Below, in pieces: positions 1-8,090 of a stretch of DNA of 34,910 nt; the stretch's first letter is position 1; each line of letters starts with the position of its first letter. This stretch comes from VGCC01 sp044375955 (GTDB lineage Bacteria; Actinomycetota; Actinomycetes; S36-B12): assembly GCA_044375955.1 (NCBI GenBank), contig JBILLS010000021.1, forward strand, positions 1 to 34,910, given 5' to 3'. The position numbers and the translations under genes are program-made. The notes under the pieces are model-generated. The model worked only from the letters and a program-made list of their open reading frames with translations, was not told the DNA's origin and searched no databases.

Positions 1-1386
1 CGTCGTTCCCTGCCCCGGGGCTGTCTCGACCTCCACGTCGCCGCCGAGTTCGGTTTCGACCAGCGTCGAGACGATCGACATCCCGAGTCCCTCGGGCATG
101 GGCGATGAACTTCCTACGCCGTTATCGGAGATTCGGATCTCCAATCCACGTGGCTGCCGAGCAACCCGGACGTCGATGCGCCCCGCATGGGCATGCTCGA
201 CCGCGTTGGTCAGCACCTCGGTGATGCACATGGCCAGAGGGGTCAAGCGCTCCCCCGGCAGACGGATGTCGGGGCATTCGATGTGAAACTCCGGCACGGC
301 TCCGAAGGCCGGCGCCAGCTCGCGCATGAGTTGCACCAACGCATCCAGGACCACGGACATCTCCGCCTCGGAGTCAGCGTCCGTGGATAGGGCTTCATGG
401 ACCACCGCGATCGCACCGATGCGCGCCTGCGCCTCGGCCAGGGCTGTGCGCGTCTCCGCGAGTTCGGACCTACGCGACTGCAACCGCAGCAGTGCGCCCA
501 CGGTCTGCAGGTTGTTCTTGACCCGATGGTGGATCTCCCGGATCGTGGCCTCGCGCGAGAGGACAGTGCGTTGTCCACGACGCACTTCCGAGACATCGCG
601 AATCAAGACCAGCGAACCCACAGCGAGGGGGATCGATCGGATGACGACGGTGCCGCTGGGGGCCTCGACCTCGACCCGCCCCGCGGCTCGACCCCCCACC
701 ACTGAGGTCACCGCGGACCCCATCGGGCGGTGACTGAGCCGTGCGACGAGTTCAGCGAGGTTGGCCCCCACCAGATTCGTTGCCAAACCCAACCGCCGGA
801 AAGCGCTCACCGCGTTCGGAGATGCGTAGTCCACTCGACCGGTGGCGTCCAGGCGCAGAAGCCCGTCACCGACGCGCGGAGACTCCACCGCCTCCTCGAC
901 GCGATCGCGCACGGGGAACTCCCCCGTGGCCGCCATCGCCACCAACTCATCGGCCGCCATGAGGTACACGTCCTCGAGAGCACTCCCCCCGCGCGCGACG
1001 GGACTGGGGTGTCGGGCGATGATCGCCACCACCCGGTGCGCCCGCACGATCGGAATCGCCTCGAGTGCAGTGGGCGCCCACGCGCGATGCTCATCACGAG
1101 AGAGCACGGGTTGGCCGTGCGCGAAAGCCTGGTCGATCACCGATTGCCGCCCCCGCGGCAGGAATGTTCCGACGAGATCGTCGGGAACCGCGGTCGACGC
1201 GGTAGAGGGGCGCACCTGCGCAACGGCGACGTATCCGGCGTCATTCCAGGTCGGTACCCACAGCACCATGTCGCTGAATGCGAGGTCAGCGAGAAGATCC
1301 CAGGCCGCCACCAGATCGGCGAGGTTCGCTATGAGGTCGGGAGTGAGGTCGGAGTGCTCGTCGACGAGAGCGGCGAGATCCCTCAC
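1..1386 (-). CDS. pdtaS: PdtaS-type sensor histidine kinase (3' end cut by window edge)
   Basis: Cytosolic two-component sensor kinase; in mycobacteria PdtaS phosphorylates the ANTAR-domain antiterminator PdtaR. Translating the minus strand from the GTG at 1386 gives 462 visible residues without a stop. Order: GAF-like sensor (about 10-155), PAS-like domain (about 165-265, with DGLLRLDATGRVDYASPNA), then a HisKA_2 H-box around 281-298 (REIHHRVKNNLQ, phospho-acceptor His about 286/287), then HATPase_c with N-box TEVLTNAVEH and G1 box SDNGVGSS. Perhaps 20-30 C-terminal residues lie outside the window. The downstream start GTG is preferred over the in-frame GTG at 1392, because a TACCCT -10 hexamer (1394-1399) ends seven bases before it. 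The gene follows the biotinyl protein in the same direction, as in mycobacteria (recalled synteny). No partner regulator is in view. Confidence 0.93.
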   Translation of the reverse strand, partial: MRDLAALVDEHSDLTPDLIANLADLVAAWDLLADLAFSDMVLWVPTWNDAGYVAVAQVRPSTASTAVPDDLVGTFLPRGRQSVIDQAFAHGQPVLSRDEHRAWAPTALEAIPIVRAHRVVAIIARHPSPVARGGSALEDVYLMAADELVAMAATGEFPVRDRVEEAVESPRVGDGLLRLDATGRVDYASPNAVSAFRRLGLATNLVGANLAELVARLSHRPMGSAVTSVVGGRAAGRVEVEAPSGTVVIRSIPLAVGSLVLIRDVSEVRRGQRTVLSREATIREIHHRVKNNLQTVGALLRLQSRRSELAETRTALAEAQARIGAIAVVHEALSTDADSEAEMSVVLDALVQLMRELAPAFGAVPEFHIECPDIRLPGERLTPLAMCITEVLTNAVEHAHAGRIDVRVARQPRGLEIRISDNGVGSSSPMPEGLGMSIVSTLVETELGGDVEVETAPGQGTT

Positions 1387-1406
1387 AGCCACCAGGGTAG
1401 TGCGTA

Positions 1407-1628
1407 CTAGCGCACATCCAGGATCGCGAGGACGTCGCCCTCCTGGACGACGTCGCCGGGAACCACACTGATTTCTCGAACGGTGCCCGCGAACTCGGTC
1501 ACAACCGGAATCTCCATCTTCATCGATTCGAGGATCATCAGTGTGTCGCCGATCGTGACGGAGCCCCCGGCTTCGACAACCACGGAGTGCACGGAGGCCA
1601 CCATCTCCGCGCGGATCGCGTAGTCCAT
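1407..1628 (-). CDS. Small biotin/lipoyl attachment protein (BCCP-like, 73 aa)
   Basis: A free-standing biotinyl domain. Residues 34-40 read ESMKMEI, with Lys37 as the predicted biotin acceptor, and the rest is the compact beta-barrel carrier fold (final segment GDVVQEGDVLAI). At 73 residues it has only the carrier domain, the size of the mycobacterial biotinylated protein encoded beside pdtaS (recalled). The acyl-CoA carboxylase it would serve is not in the window. The ATG is preceded by a strong GAGGAGG Shine-Dalgarno. A TAGGCT hexamer overlapping the upstream SRAP stop codon (1650-1655) could be its -10 element. The stop lies about 20 bases from the pdtaS start. Confidence 0.93.
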   Translation of the reverse strand: MDYAIRAEMVASVHSVVVEAGGSVTIGDTLMILESMKMEIPVVTEFAGTVREISVVPGDVVQEGDVLAILDVR

Positions 1629-1652
1629 GGTCCTCCTCGACGTCGCGTGAGC

Positions 1653-2321
1653 CTAGCTCGCGCGGAGCGGCTCGATCAGCTGCGGCCCCTGGTTACGCAC
1701 GCTGTTCACCGCCGTGCTCACCGGGTACGCCTCCATCGCGACCTGGTGCTCGGGGCGCAGACACTCCTCGACCTCATCGCGAGGTGACTCCGGGTCGAGC
1801 CACGTGTCGAAGGATGTCGGGTCCAGGGTGACGGGCATGCGGTCATGGATCGATGCCAGATTCGGGCCCGCAGCCATCGTCAGAATCGCGAAGGAATGGA
1901 GGGTGGATCCCTCAGGGGAACGCCACATCTCATGCAGCCCCGCCATCGCCCAGGTGCCGGTGGCGTGGATGAAGAAGGGCTGCTTGGCTCCCTGCGCCGG
2001 GCGATACCACTCGTAATAGCCATCGGCGGGGACGAGGCACCGTGAGTGCGCGAATGCGCGCCGAAACGAAGGCTTGGTAGCGACGGTCTCCGCCCGGGCA
2101 TTGATCATCCGATTGCCGATGCTCGCGTCTTTCGACCAGGGCGGCACCAACCCCCAGCGCGCCAACTCGAGTGATCGGCTACGACCATCTCCCGTGACGA
2201 TGTAGTTCTCTGTGGTCGGTGCGATGTTGTAGCGCGGAGGCAACTCGACTCCCGCTGAGTCGATCTCGAACTCTCGGACGAGCGTGGCAATGTCCATACT
2301 CGCCGCATACCGCCCGCACAT
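1653..2321 (-). CDS. SRAP (YedK/HMCES) abasic-site DNA-protein crosslink protein
   Basis: SOS-response-associated peptidase family, 222 aa. Family knowledge: it shields abasic sites in single-stranded DNA by forming a thiazolidine link through Cys2 after removal of Met1. Visible residues are MCGRYA at the N-terminus (Cys2), PRYNIAPT around 29-36, NARAET with Asn75, GYYEW with Glu104 and SIHDRMPV with His159, the active set known from E. coli YedK. It is full length for the family. The ATG is preceded by TAGGGT (2328-2333) and exactly six bases, suggesting a leaderless mRNA; the GGAG is only one base from ATG, too close to serve as a normal Shine-Dalgarno. It is divergent from aroA across 37 bp. 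Confidence 0.95.
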   Translation of the reverse strand: MCGRYAASMDIATLVREFEIDSAGVELPPRYNIAPTTENYIVTGDGRSRSLELARWGLVPPWSKDASIGNRMINARAETVATKPSFRRAFAHSRCLVPADGYYEWYRPAQGAKQPFFIHATGTWAMAGLHEMWRSPEGSTLHSFAILTMAAGPNLASIHDRMPVTLDPTSFDTWLDPESPRDEVEECLRPEHQVAMEAYPVSTAVNSVRNQGPQLIEPLRAS

Positions 2322-2327
2322 GCTCCG

Positions 2328-2352
2328 ACCCTAGTTCCGCACGGACTAGTGT
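2328..2352. promoter_or_regulatory. Overlapping divergent leaderless promoters of SRAP gene and aroA
   Basis: Minus strand: TAGGGT (2333-2328) plus six bases reaches the SRAP ATG at 2321. Plus strand: TAGTGT (2347-2352) plus six bases reaches the aroA GTG at 2359. Predicted transcription starts coincide with the start codons and are 38 bp apart, so each -35 zone falls on the other promoter. The -35 boxes are poor, as is common in actinobacteria. Confidence 0.55.
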
Positions 2353-2358
2353 CGCGGT

Positions 2359-3645
2359 GTGACGTGGTGGCCCGCTCCCGTGGCCGTCGGCCCGATCAGC
2401 GGAACAGTGCACGTCCCAGGATCGAAGTCCGCGAGCAACCGCGCTCTCGTGCTCGCCGTCCTCTCCGATGGACCCAGCGTGATCCGCGGTGTCCTCGACG
2501 CCCGCGACACCCGGCTCATGGCCTCCGCCCTCGCATACCTGGGCCACTCCCTGGAGATGACGCCGGAGACCCACGAGGGGAACATGACTGTTCGGGTGCG
2601 CCCCCACCACATGCACGCGACCACGACCATCGATTGCGGACTTGCCGGCACGGTCATGCGTTTCGTGCCCCCGGTCGCAGCCCTCAACTCGGGAAGCGTC
2701 ACCTTCGACGGCGATGAGACCGCACGGGTGCGCCCGATGGACACGCTTCTCACCGCCCTGCGTGACCTCGGGGTCGAGGTGGACGACGGCGGTCGGGGAA
2801 CCCTGCCGTTCACGGTGCACGGTCACGGCGAGGTGCCGGGAGGCGTGGTGACCATCGATGCCTCCCGCTCGAGCCAATTCGTCTCGGGACTCCTCCTGAG
2901 TGCGGCCCGGTTCGGTTCGGGCGTCACCATCCACCACCAGGGTGCTCGCCTCCCCAGTACTCCCCACATCGAGATGACGATCGCCATGCTCGCCGACCAC
3001 GGCGTCGAGGTGCACAGGGATGGCCCCACCATCTGGCACGTCGATCCGCAAACGATCGGCGCCAGCGACACCCGGATCGAACCCGATCTGTCCAATGCGA
3101 CACCCTTCCTCGCTGCCGCGATGGCGACCCAGGGGTCGGTGACCGTCGCCGACTGGCCGGAGGTCACCACGCAACCGGGTGCCGCGATCCTGCCGATCCT
3201 CGAACACATGGGTGGAACGTGGAGTCGATCGGCAGACGGCGTCACCGTGCAGGGGCCAGCCGCGCTGCACGGCATCGACGTGGACCTCGCCGATGTCGGC
3301 GAGTTGACCCCGACTGTCGCCGCACTCGCCGTCCTGGCGGATTCACCGAGCACGTTGACCGGAATCGCCCATCTGCGCGGACACGAGACCGACAGACTCG
3401 CGGCACTCGCAACCGAACTCAGCGCCGTCGGCGCACATGTCGAGGAACGGCCCGATGGACTGCGCATCGAGCCAGGTCCCCCGCAGGCGGCGGACCTGCG
3501 GACCTACCACGATCACCGGATGGCCACTGCGGCAGCGATCGTCGGCCTGAGGATTCCCGGGGTGCGCGTGGAGAACATCGGCACCACCTCCAAGACCCTT
3601 CCCGACTTTCCCGGCATGTGGTCGCGACTCCTAGGTAGCGCGTGA
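2359..3645 (+). CDS. aroA: 3-phosphoshikimate 1-carboxyvinyltransferase (EPSP synthase)
   Basis: Sixth step of the shikimate pathway: joins shikimate-3-phosphate and phosphoenolpyruvate to give EPSP. At 428 aa it is normal length. Visible motifs are GSKSASNRA at 21-29 (Lys23, Ser24, Arg28 substrate contacts), DCGLAGTVMRF (PEP-binding loop, the actinobacterial variant of GNAGTAxR), DGDETARVRPM, RGHETDRLAAL, and near the C-terminus DHRMA followed by TSKTLPDFP. The GTG start at 2359 is supported by a -10 TAGTGT ending six bases upstream, so the mRNA is probably leaderless. The stop codon overlaps the rsgA start (GTGA), so the two genes are translationally coupled. Confidence 0.97.
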   Translation: MTWWPAPVAVGPISGTVHVPGSKSASNRALVLAVLSDGPSVIRGVLDARDTRLMASALAYLGHSLEMTPETHEGNMTVRVRPHHMHATTTIDCGLAGTVMRFVPPVAALNSGSVTFDGDETARVRPMDTLLTALRDLGVEVDDGGRGTLPFTVHGHGEVPGGVVTIDASRSSQFVSGLLLSAARFGSGVTIHHQGARLPSTPHIEMTIAMLADHGVEVHRDGPTIWHVDPQTIGASDTRIEPDLSNATPFLAAAMATQGSVTVADWPEVTTQPGAAILPILEHMGGTWSRSADGVTVQGPAALHGIDVDLADVGELTPTVAALAVLADSPSTLTGIAHLRGHETDRLAALATELSAVGAHVEERPDGLRIEPGPPQAADLRTYHDHRMATAAAIVGLRIPGVRVENIGTTSKTLPDFPGMWSRLLGSA

Positions 3646-4643
3646 GTCGTCGCGGGGTCGAGGTGGATGAGGACGACGTCCGCATCCGTCCTGGGCGCGG
3701 CAAGTCGCGTCCACGGTCCAAAGACCGCCCGAGCTTCGACCAGGCGCGCGATGGCATGGTCGTGGCAGTGGACCGCGGACGCTTCACCGTTGACACCGGC
3801 ACGCGCGAGGAGTTCGCCGTCAAGGCGCGCGACCTGGGCCGCAAGGGCATCGTGGTCGGTGACCGGGTGGGCGTGGTCGGCGAGGAACCGGGCTCCCTCG
3901 ACCTCCCCGTGCGCATCGTCTCCCGTCATCCGCGCACGAGCGAACTCAGGCGCACCGCCGACGACACGGACCCGATCGAGCGCGTGATCGTGGCGAACGC
4001 GGACCAATTGGCGATCGTCACCGCCACGGCGAATCCCGAGCCCAGCATCGGGCTCATCGACCGTTCCCTCGTCGCGGCCATGGACGCCGGGATCCTGCCG
4101 ATCATCATCGTGACCAAGATCGACCTCGCGGACCCCGATGGGATTCGGGACATGTACGCACCCCTCGACGTCCCGGTGTTCCCGGTGCCGAAAGGCCTCC
4201 CCACACCGGAACTCCTCAACACCCTGAGCGCCCACGACACCGTGCTCATCGGACACTCCGGTGTTGGCAAATCCACACTCGTCAATGCACTCGTTCCCCA
4301 GGCGGAACGCTCCACCGGCTCGGTGAACGTGACCACCGGTAAGGGACGACACACATCCACCTCGGTGCGCGCCTTCCGCTTCCCCGCAGGGGGTCACATC
4401 ATCGACACTCCCGGGATCCGCTCATTCGGCCTCGCGCACGTGGATCCGCAGAATCTCGTGATGGCCTTCCCCGATCTGGCCGCACTCATCACCGATTGCC
4501 CGCGCTCGTGCAGTCACGATGAGGCGGAATGCGCGTTGACCCCCCACATCCATGATCCGCAACTGGGACCGCGTGTGGCATCCCTGCACCGACTTCTGCG
4601 TTCACGTGCGCTAGCGCCCGACGAGGTCAGCCCCAGACACTGA
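3642..4643 (+). CDS. rsgA: Ribosome small-subunit-dependent GTPase A
   Basis: Circularly permuted GTPase that helps mature the 30S ribosomal subunit. The G motifs run in permuted order: G4 TKID (158-161), G1 GHSGVGKST (204-212), G3 DTPG (255-258). They follow an N-terminal OB-fold region (about 35-100) with a basic leader. The C-terminal zinc knuckle is present: Cys286, Cys290, His292, Cys297 (CPRSCSHDEAEC). At 333 aa it is typical. GTG start within the 4-base GTGA overlap with aroA. Its last 17 bases overlap the 3' end of the convergent DUF2231 gene, leaving no room for a terminator between them. Confidence 0.96.
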   Translation: MSRRGVEVDEDDVRIRPGRGKSRPRSKDRPSFDQARDGMVVAVDRGRFTVDTGTREEFAVKARDLGRKGIVVGDRVGVVGEEPGSLDLPVRIVSRHPRTSELRRTADDTDPIERVIVANADQLAIVTATANPEPSIGLIDRSLVAAMDAGILPIIIVTKIDLADPDGIRDMYAPLDVPVFPVPKGLPTPELLNTLSAHDTVLIGHSGVGKSTLVNALVPQAERSTGSVNVTTGKGRHTSTSVRAFRFPAGGHIIDTPGIRSFGLAHVDPQNLVMAFPDLAALITDCPRSCSHDEAECALTPHIHDPQLGPRVASLHRLLRSRALAPDEVSPRH

Positions 4644-5070
4644 GAGCACCGGTGTGGCCAGCACGCACCACGAGGAACGTGCAGCTGGCAGCCGCCACGA
4701 TCACCACCACGCCGAGGACCTTCAGCCACAGTGGGCGCGTGCGGTTGCCCGGGACACCGCGGTCGAAGAGCCAGAAGACCGTGAGCAGGATCGCGAACCC
4801 GATCACGGGGAACGGAACGACGTCCCCGGCCATGACGTGGTCGCCGGTCACGGGACGCACGCGGGCCAAGGCCTCGCCCGATTCCGTCGCGAGGAGTCCC
4901 GACACGGCGGAGAGGACCGCCCCGATGACCACGATCACCCCGAAGCGCTTCGAGAACCGGGGGCGCAGCACCATGAGGAGCGCACCGACTGCGGTGAGGG
5001 GAAGGAGAACGACGACCGCGTGGATCACCAGCGGGTGAAGGGGTAGACCCCAGACCTGTTCGGGGAGCAC
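4627..5070 (-). CDS. DUF2231-family small membrane protein
   Basis: About 147 aa, four predicted membrane segments, beginning shortly after GLPLHPLVIHAVVVLLP, the histidine-containing N-terminal signature of DUF2231. A GDHVMAGD stretch sits between helices 2 and 3. Function unknown; relatives are sometimes near haem or redox proteins. An ATG at 5094 would give eight more residues, but it lies too close to hisN. The GTG at 5070 is preceded by TACCCT (5077-5082) and exactly six bases, matching the leaderless pattern of its neighbours, so I chose that start. The 3' end overlaps rsgA by 17 bp on the opposite strand. Confidence 0.8.
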   Translation of the reverse strand: MLPEQVWGLPLHPLVIHAVVVLLPLTAVGALLMVLRPRFSKRFGVIVVIGAVLSAVSGLLATESGEALARVRPVTGDHVMAGDVVPFPVIGFAILLTVFWLFDRGVPGNRTRPLWLKVLGVVVIVAAASCTFLVVRAGHTGALSVWG

Positions 5071-5076
5071 GTCGTC

Positions 5077-5095
5077 AGGGTAGACCTTGTACATT
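5077..5095. promoter_or_regulatory. Overlapping divergent leaderless promoters of DUF2231 gene and hisN
   Basis: Minus strand TACCCT (5082-5077) plus six bases leads to GTG 5070. Plus strand TACATT (5090-5095) plus six bases leads to GTG 5102. The two predicted transcription starts are 32 bp apart, so bound polymerases would exclude each other. This is the same geometry as the SRAP/aroA pair. Confidence 0.55.
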
Positions 5096-5101
5096 CCCTG
5101 C

Positions 5102-5869
5102 GTGCAGACCGATCTCGCGCTCGCGTTGCGTATGGCCGATGCCGCCGACGAGATCTCCCTCGCCCGCTACCACGCGCACGACCTCGTGATCGAGTCCAAG
5201 CCCGATCTCTCCCCCGTCACCGATGCGGATCGGGCGGTGGAGACCGCCGTGCGGGATCTGCTTGCCGAACACCGTTCCCGGGATGCGATCCATGGCGAGG
5301 AGTTCGGTCGAACCGACGGTGACCGCCAGTGGATCATCGACCCGATCGATGGCACCAAGAACTTCGTCCGGGGGGTACCCGTGTGGGCCACCCTGATCGC
5401 CCTGGCCGTCGACGGTGAGGCCGTTGTCGGTGTGGTGTCGGCACCCGCGATGGGTCGACGATGGTGGGCGCAGGTGGGTGAAGGGGCATTCACCCGAGGA
5501 CCGGAGTCCCCGCGCGAGCGTCGCATCCACGTCAGTGCGGTGGATCGTTTCGAGGACGCGTCCTTCGCATACTCGGACACCATCGGCTGGGGGTCCTCCA
5601 CGACAGGATTCACCTCACTCGTCGAGAGCACGTGGCGCCAGCGCGCCTATGGCGACTTCTGGTCGCACATGCTCGTCGCTGAGGGTGCGGTCGATATCGC
5701 GGCAGAGCCCGCCCTTCAGATCTACGACCTCGCGGCGCTCCTCCCCATCGTCGGGGAAGCGGGTGGTCGCGCCACCACGTTCGCAGGGACATCAGCCCTC
5801 GGCAATGGCTCACTGCTGACCACGAACGGTCGCCTGCACACGTACGCCTGCGCGCTGTTAGGCGACTGA
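5102..5869 (+). CDS. hisN: Inositol-monophosphatase-family phosphatase, likely histidinol-phosphatase HisN
   Basis: Metal-dependent phosphatase of the IMPase family. In actinobacteria the close homolog HisN performs the histidinol-phosphate phosphatase step of histidine synthesis. 255 aa from the GTG at 5102. Metal ligands are visible: GEEF (Glu66/67), DPIDGT (Asp80, Asp83) and the distal QIYDLAAL Asp. WIIDPIDGTKNFVRGVPVW matches the HisN subgroup better than inositol-specific enzymes, but substrate cannot be proved by eye. A TTG at 5087 could extend it by five residues; the -10 TACATT six bases before GTG 5102 argues for the shorter form. Its TGA abuts the P450 stop, the two forming the palindrome TGATCA, so no terminator separates the convergent genes. 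Confidence 0.85.
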   Translation: MQTDLALALRMADAADEISLARYHAHDLVIESKPDLSPVTDADRAVETAVRDLLAEHRSRDAIHGEEFGRTDGDRQWIIDPIDGTKNFVRGVPVWATLIALAVDGEAVVGVVSAPAMGRRWWAQVGEGAFTRGPESPRERRIHVSAVDRFEDASFAYSDTIGWGSSTTGFTSLVESTWRQRAYGDFWSHMLVAEGAVDIAAEPALQIYDLAALLPIVGEAGGRATTFAGTSALGNGSLLTTNGRLHTYACALLGD

Positions 5870-7222
5870 TCAGCGAGGTTCGATGCGCACGGGTGCTCCA
5901 CCATGCGGACGGATGGTGACCTGAGGATCGGCCCAGGGCAACCGGGTGCTCGTCGGTATTACCCGGAAGGCGCGCGCGAGCATCGCGAGCATGAGTACGC
6001 CTTCGACATAGGCGAAATCCCGCCCGATACACAGGCGCGGGCCCGCACCGAACGGAATGAACGCGTCGCGTTCGTACGGGGCGAGGAATCGATCGGGCTG
6101 GAAACTCTCGGGACGTGACCACACATCCGGATGGCGATGCAGCAGGTACGGGCTGATGATCACGAGCGCACCCGACGGAATCGACACTCCGCACGGGAGC
6201 ACATCGGCTTCCTTTGCGGAACGCGTGATCACCCACGCGGGGGGATAGAGCCGCATCGTCTCGTCGAAGACTGCACGGGTGAAGGGAAGATTCGCGATGC
6301 TCGCCCGCGACCAGGGCTGGGCGTTGCGAGCCTCCTCTGCGATCCGCTCCTGCATGTCGGGGTGCTGGGCGAGCAGCAGCCAGGCCCAGGCGAGCGCGGA
6401 GGCAACGGTCTCGTGCCCGGCGACGATGAACGTGACGATCTCGTCTCGGATCTCCTGCGGTGTCAGTCCGATGCCCCGCTCATCACGGGCAGCGATGAGG
6501 AGGTCGAGCATGTCCCCCGCACCCGGGCCGGCACCAGCGCGTTCGGCGAGGATGCCCGTAACGGCGGCGTCCAGGTTGGCACGCGCGCGCTGCAGTTTGC
6601 GATTCGCGGGCGTGGGGAGCCACCTCGGTGGCGTGAGCGGGACCCGCGCCCGGGCGATCACCACCTCCAGCCCAGACAGCGTTGCGGCCGTGATTCGTGC
6701 AGCATCACCGGACAGGTCGGAGCCGAAGAGCGAGCGTCCGACGACCTCGAGTGCGGCGTGCATCATGTAGGCATCGGCATCGATCACCATGCCGGGAGAG
6801 AGTTCGGACCACTCCCGCTCGACTCCGCGGGCGGTCGACACCACCGTCGCGACCACGCCCTCCAGGGTCTCGTGATGGAAGGCCGGCTGCACCATCGGGC
6901 GCTGACGCCGCCACCGGGGTGTGTCCGCACTGAGCAACCCCTCCCCTGTCACCAGGGCCAGCGACTCGTACTGGATCGTGGACTTCCCGTAGTTGCGGGC
7001 ATTACCCACCAGGACATGACGCACGGACTCGGGATCGTTGACCAGATACGTCGGGGGTCTCGGGATCGGGAATTGCACGACGTCCCCGTAGCGCTTCCAT
7101 GTCGCGGTGAGGAAGGCCAGCGGATCTCGGCGGATAGTGCGAATGGCCGACACCATGTCGGGGCCGAGGGGTCCCGGTGCGGTGGCGGGTGTTCCCAGGA
7201 AACTCGTGGGGCGCTTGGTCAA
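5870..7222 (-). CDS. Cytochrome P450
   Basis: Haem-thiolate monooxygenase of 450 aa, full length. Visible: I-helix oxygen-activation motif AGHET (268-272), K-helix ETMR (Glu321, Arg324), and haem-binding FGAGPRLCIG with Cys398 as the iron ligand. No signal peptide or membrane anchor. It lacks a fused reductase and no ferredoxin or ferredoxin reductase is in the window, so electron partners must be elsewhere. Its first four bases overlap the EthD-domain gene, making it the last gene of the fbiC operon. Pairing of a P450 with an EthD protein recalls the ethB/ethD arrangement of Rhodococcus ether degradation; that analogy is inference and the substrate is unknown. Confidence 0.96.
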   Translation of the reverse strand: MTKRPTSFLGTPATAPGPLGPDMVSAIRTIRRDPLAFLTATWKRYGDVVQFPIPRPPTYLVNDPESVRHVLVGNARNYGKSTIQYESLALVTGEGLLSADTPRWRRQRPMVQPAFHHETLEGVVATVVSTARGVEREWSELSPGMVIDADAYMMHAALEVVGRSLFGSDLSGDAARITAATLSGLEVVIARARVPLTPPRWLPTPANRKLQRARANLDAAVTGILAERAGAGPGAGDMLDLLIAARDERGIGLTPQEIRDEIVTFIVAGHETVASALAWAWLLLAQHPDMQERIAEEARNAQPWSRASIANLPFTRAVFDETMRLYPPAWVITRSAKEADVLPCGVSIPSGALVIISPYLLHRHPDVWSRPESFQPDRFLAPYERDAFIPFGAGPRLCIGRDFAYVEGVLMLAMLARAFRVIPTSTRLPWADPQVTIRPHGGAPVRIEPR

Positions 7223-7533
7223 CGATCCGTCACGATCTGATGCTCGGTCACCGGAACACGGATGCGTGCCGAGACATGCGCCATCGAGTCAGCCGCGACG
7301 GCCGCACCGATCTCCGTTGCGTAGGCGTTGTGGAAGTCCTGCTCGGAGTCGAACCACAGTTCCGCGATGCCATCCGCATCGATGCCGGCCTCGGGGTCGA
7401 CGACGTTGAAGGTGATGCGGCGCACTCCCGGGAGGGTCCGCGCCCGAGGTGCGTGCTCCTCCAGCCACCAATGGAGGAACTGCTCGCGCGACATGTCCTC
7501 GCGCCGTGTCAGTTGGATCATGATCTTGAACAT
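7219..7533 (-). CDS. EthD-domain (dimeric alpha-beta barrel) protein
   Basis: 104 aa. N-terminal MFKIMIQLTRREDMSREQFLHWWLEEHAP is typical of EthD/DABB proteins (strand, then a helix with the conserved His-Trp pair), followed by a central AELWFDSEQDF. The family is small and dimeric. EthD is required for P450-dependent ether degradation in Rhodococcus, but its chemistry is unresolved. It overlaps the P450 start by 4 bp and shares one base with the upstream DUF1185 gene, so all three are co-translated. Confidence 0.9.
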   Translation of the reverse strand: MFKIMIQLTRREDMSREQFLHWWLEEHAPRARTLPGVRRITFNVVDPEAGIDADGIAELWFDSEQDFHNAYATEIGAAVAADSMAHVSARIRVPVTEHQIVTDR

Positions 7534-8090
7534 CAGGTGGGCTTCCTTGTGCGTGCGTTGGGTCGTCCCCGGGCACTCAGCGCGAGTGCGATGACGATTT
7601 CATCGGGACGGGGGGCATCGGGTATCGCGACCGTCACCGCATCCATGTCGTCGAAGACCCAACGGTCGTCCTTGTTACCGAGGGGCAGGGTGATCGAGGT
7701 TCCCGGGCCGGCAACAGCCTTGGTCCCGGGGATGATGTCCGCGCCACCACCGATGGCCGCGCGCACGGGTGCCCCGAAGCGCGGATGCAGGATCGCTGCA
7801 CTGTGCTCCCGGTCACCCGCTGTGCCCACGATGGCCGCCTTGCCGTAGCCCCGCACCTCTCCCGCTCCGACACCGGCGCTAGCCAGGACCGCCAGGCACG
7901 CGGACACGAGGTACTCCGCGGCCTGCGCACCGAGTGCCTCCAACTCACCGAGGTCGGCCACGCTCCCCTGGCCTGCCAGCGGGTTCTCGACCGCGATGGC
8001 CGCAACCGCGACGACCGTGGGGGGTGAGACGTCGGCGCCGGCCTCACGGTGCGTGGTGATGACGGTGGAGTGGGTGGTGCGGATCTTCAT
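7533..8090 (-). CDS. DUF1185 / 'amino acid synthesis' family protein
   Basis: 185 aa. Recognised by its conserved blocks: MKIRTTHSTV start, AAIAVENPLAG, GYGKAAIVGTAGDREHSAAILHPRFGAPVRAAIGGG, and DAPRPDEIVIALALSARGRPN near the end. The family has a solved alpha/beta fold but no firmly established reaction, and members often occur among catabolic and redox enzymes. Overlaps fbiC by 4 bp and the EthD gene by 1 bp. Co-transcription with an F420 synthesis gene, an EthD protein and a P450 suggests a role in oxidation of a small organic compound; this is inference. Confidence 0.85.
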   Translation of the reverse strand: MKIRTTHSTVITTHREAGADVSPPTVVAVAAIAVENPLAGQGSVADLGELEALGAQAAEYLVSACLAVLASAGVGAGEVRGYGKAAIVGTAGDREHSAAILHPRFGAPVRAAIGGGADIIPGTKAVAGPGTSITLPLGNKDDRWVFDDMDAVTVAIPDAPRPDEIVIALALSARGRPNARTRKPT

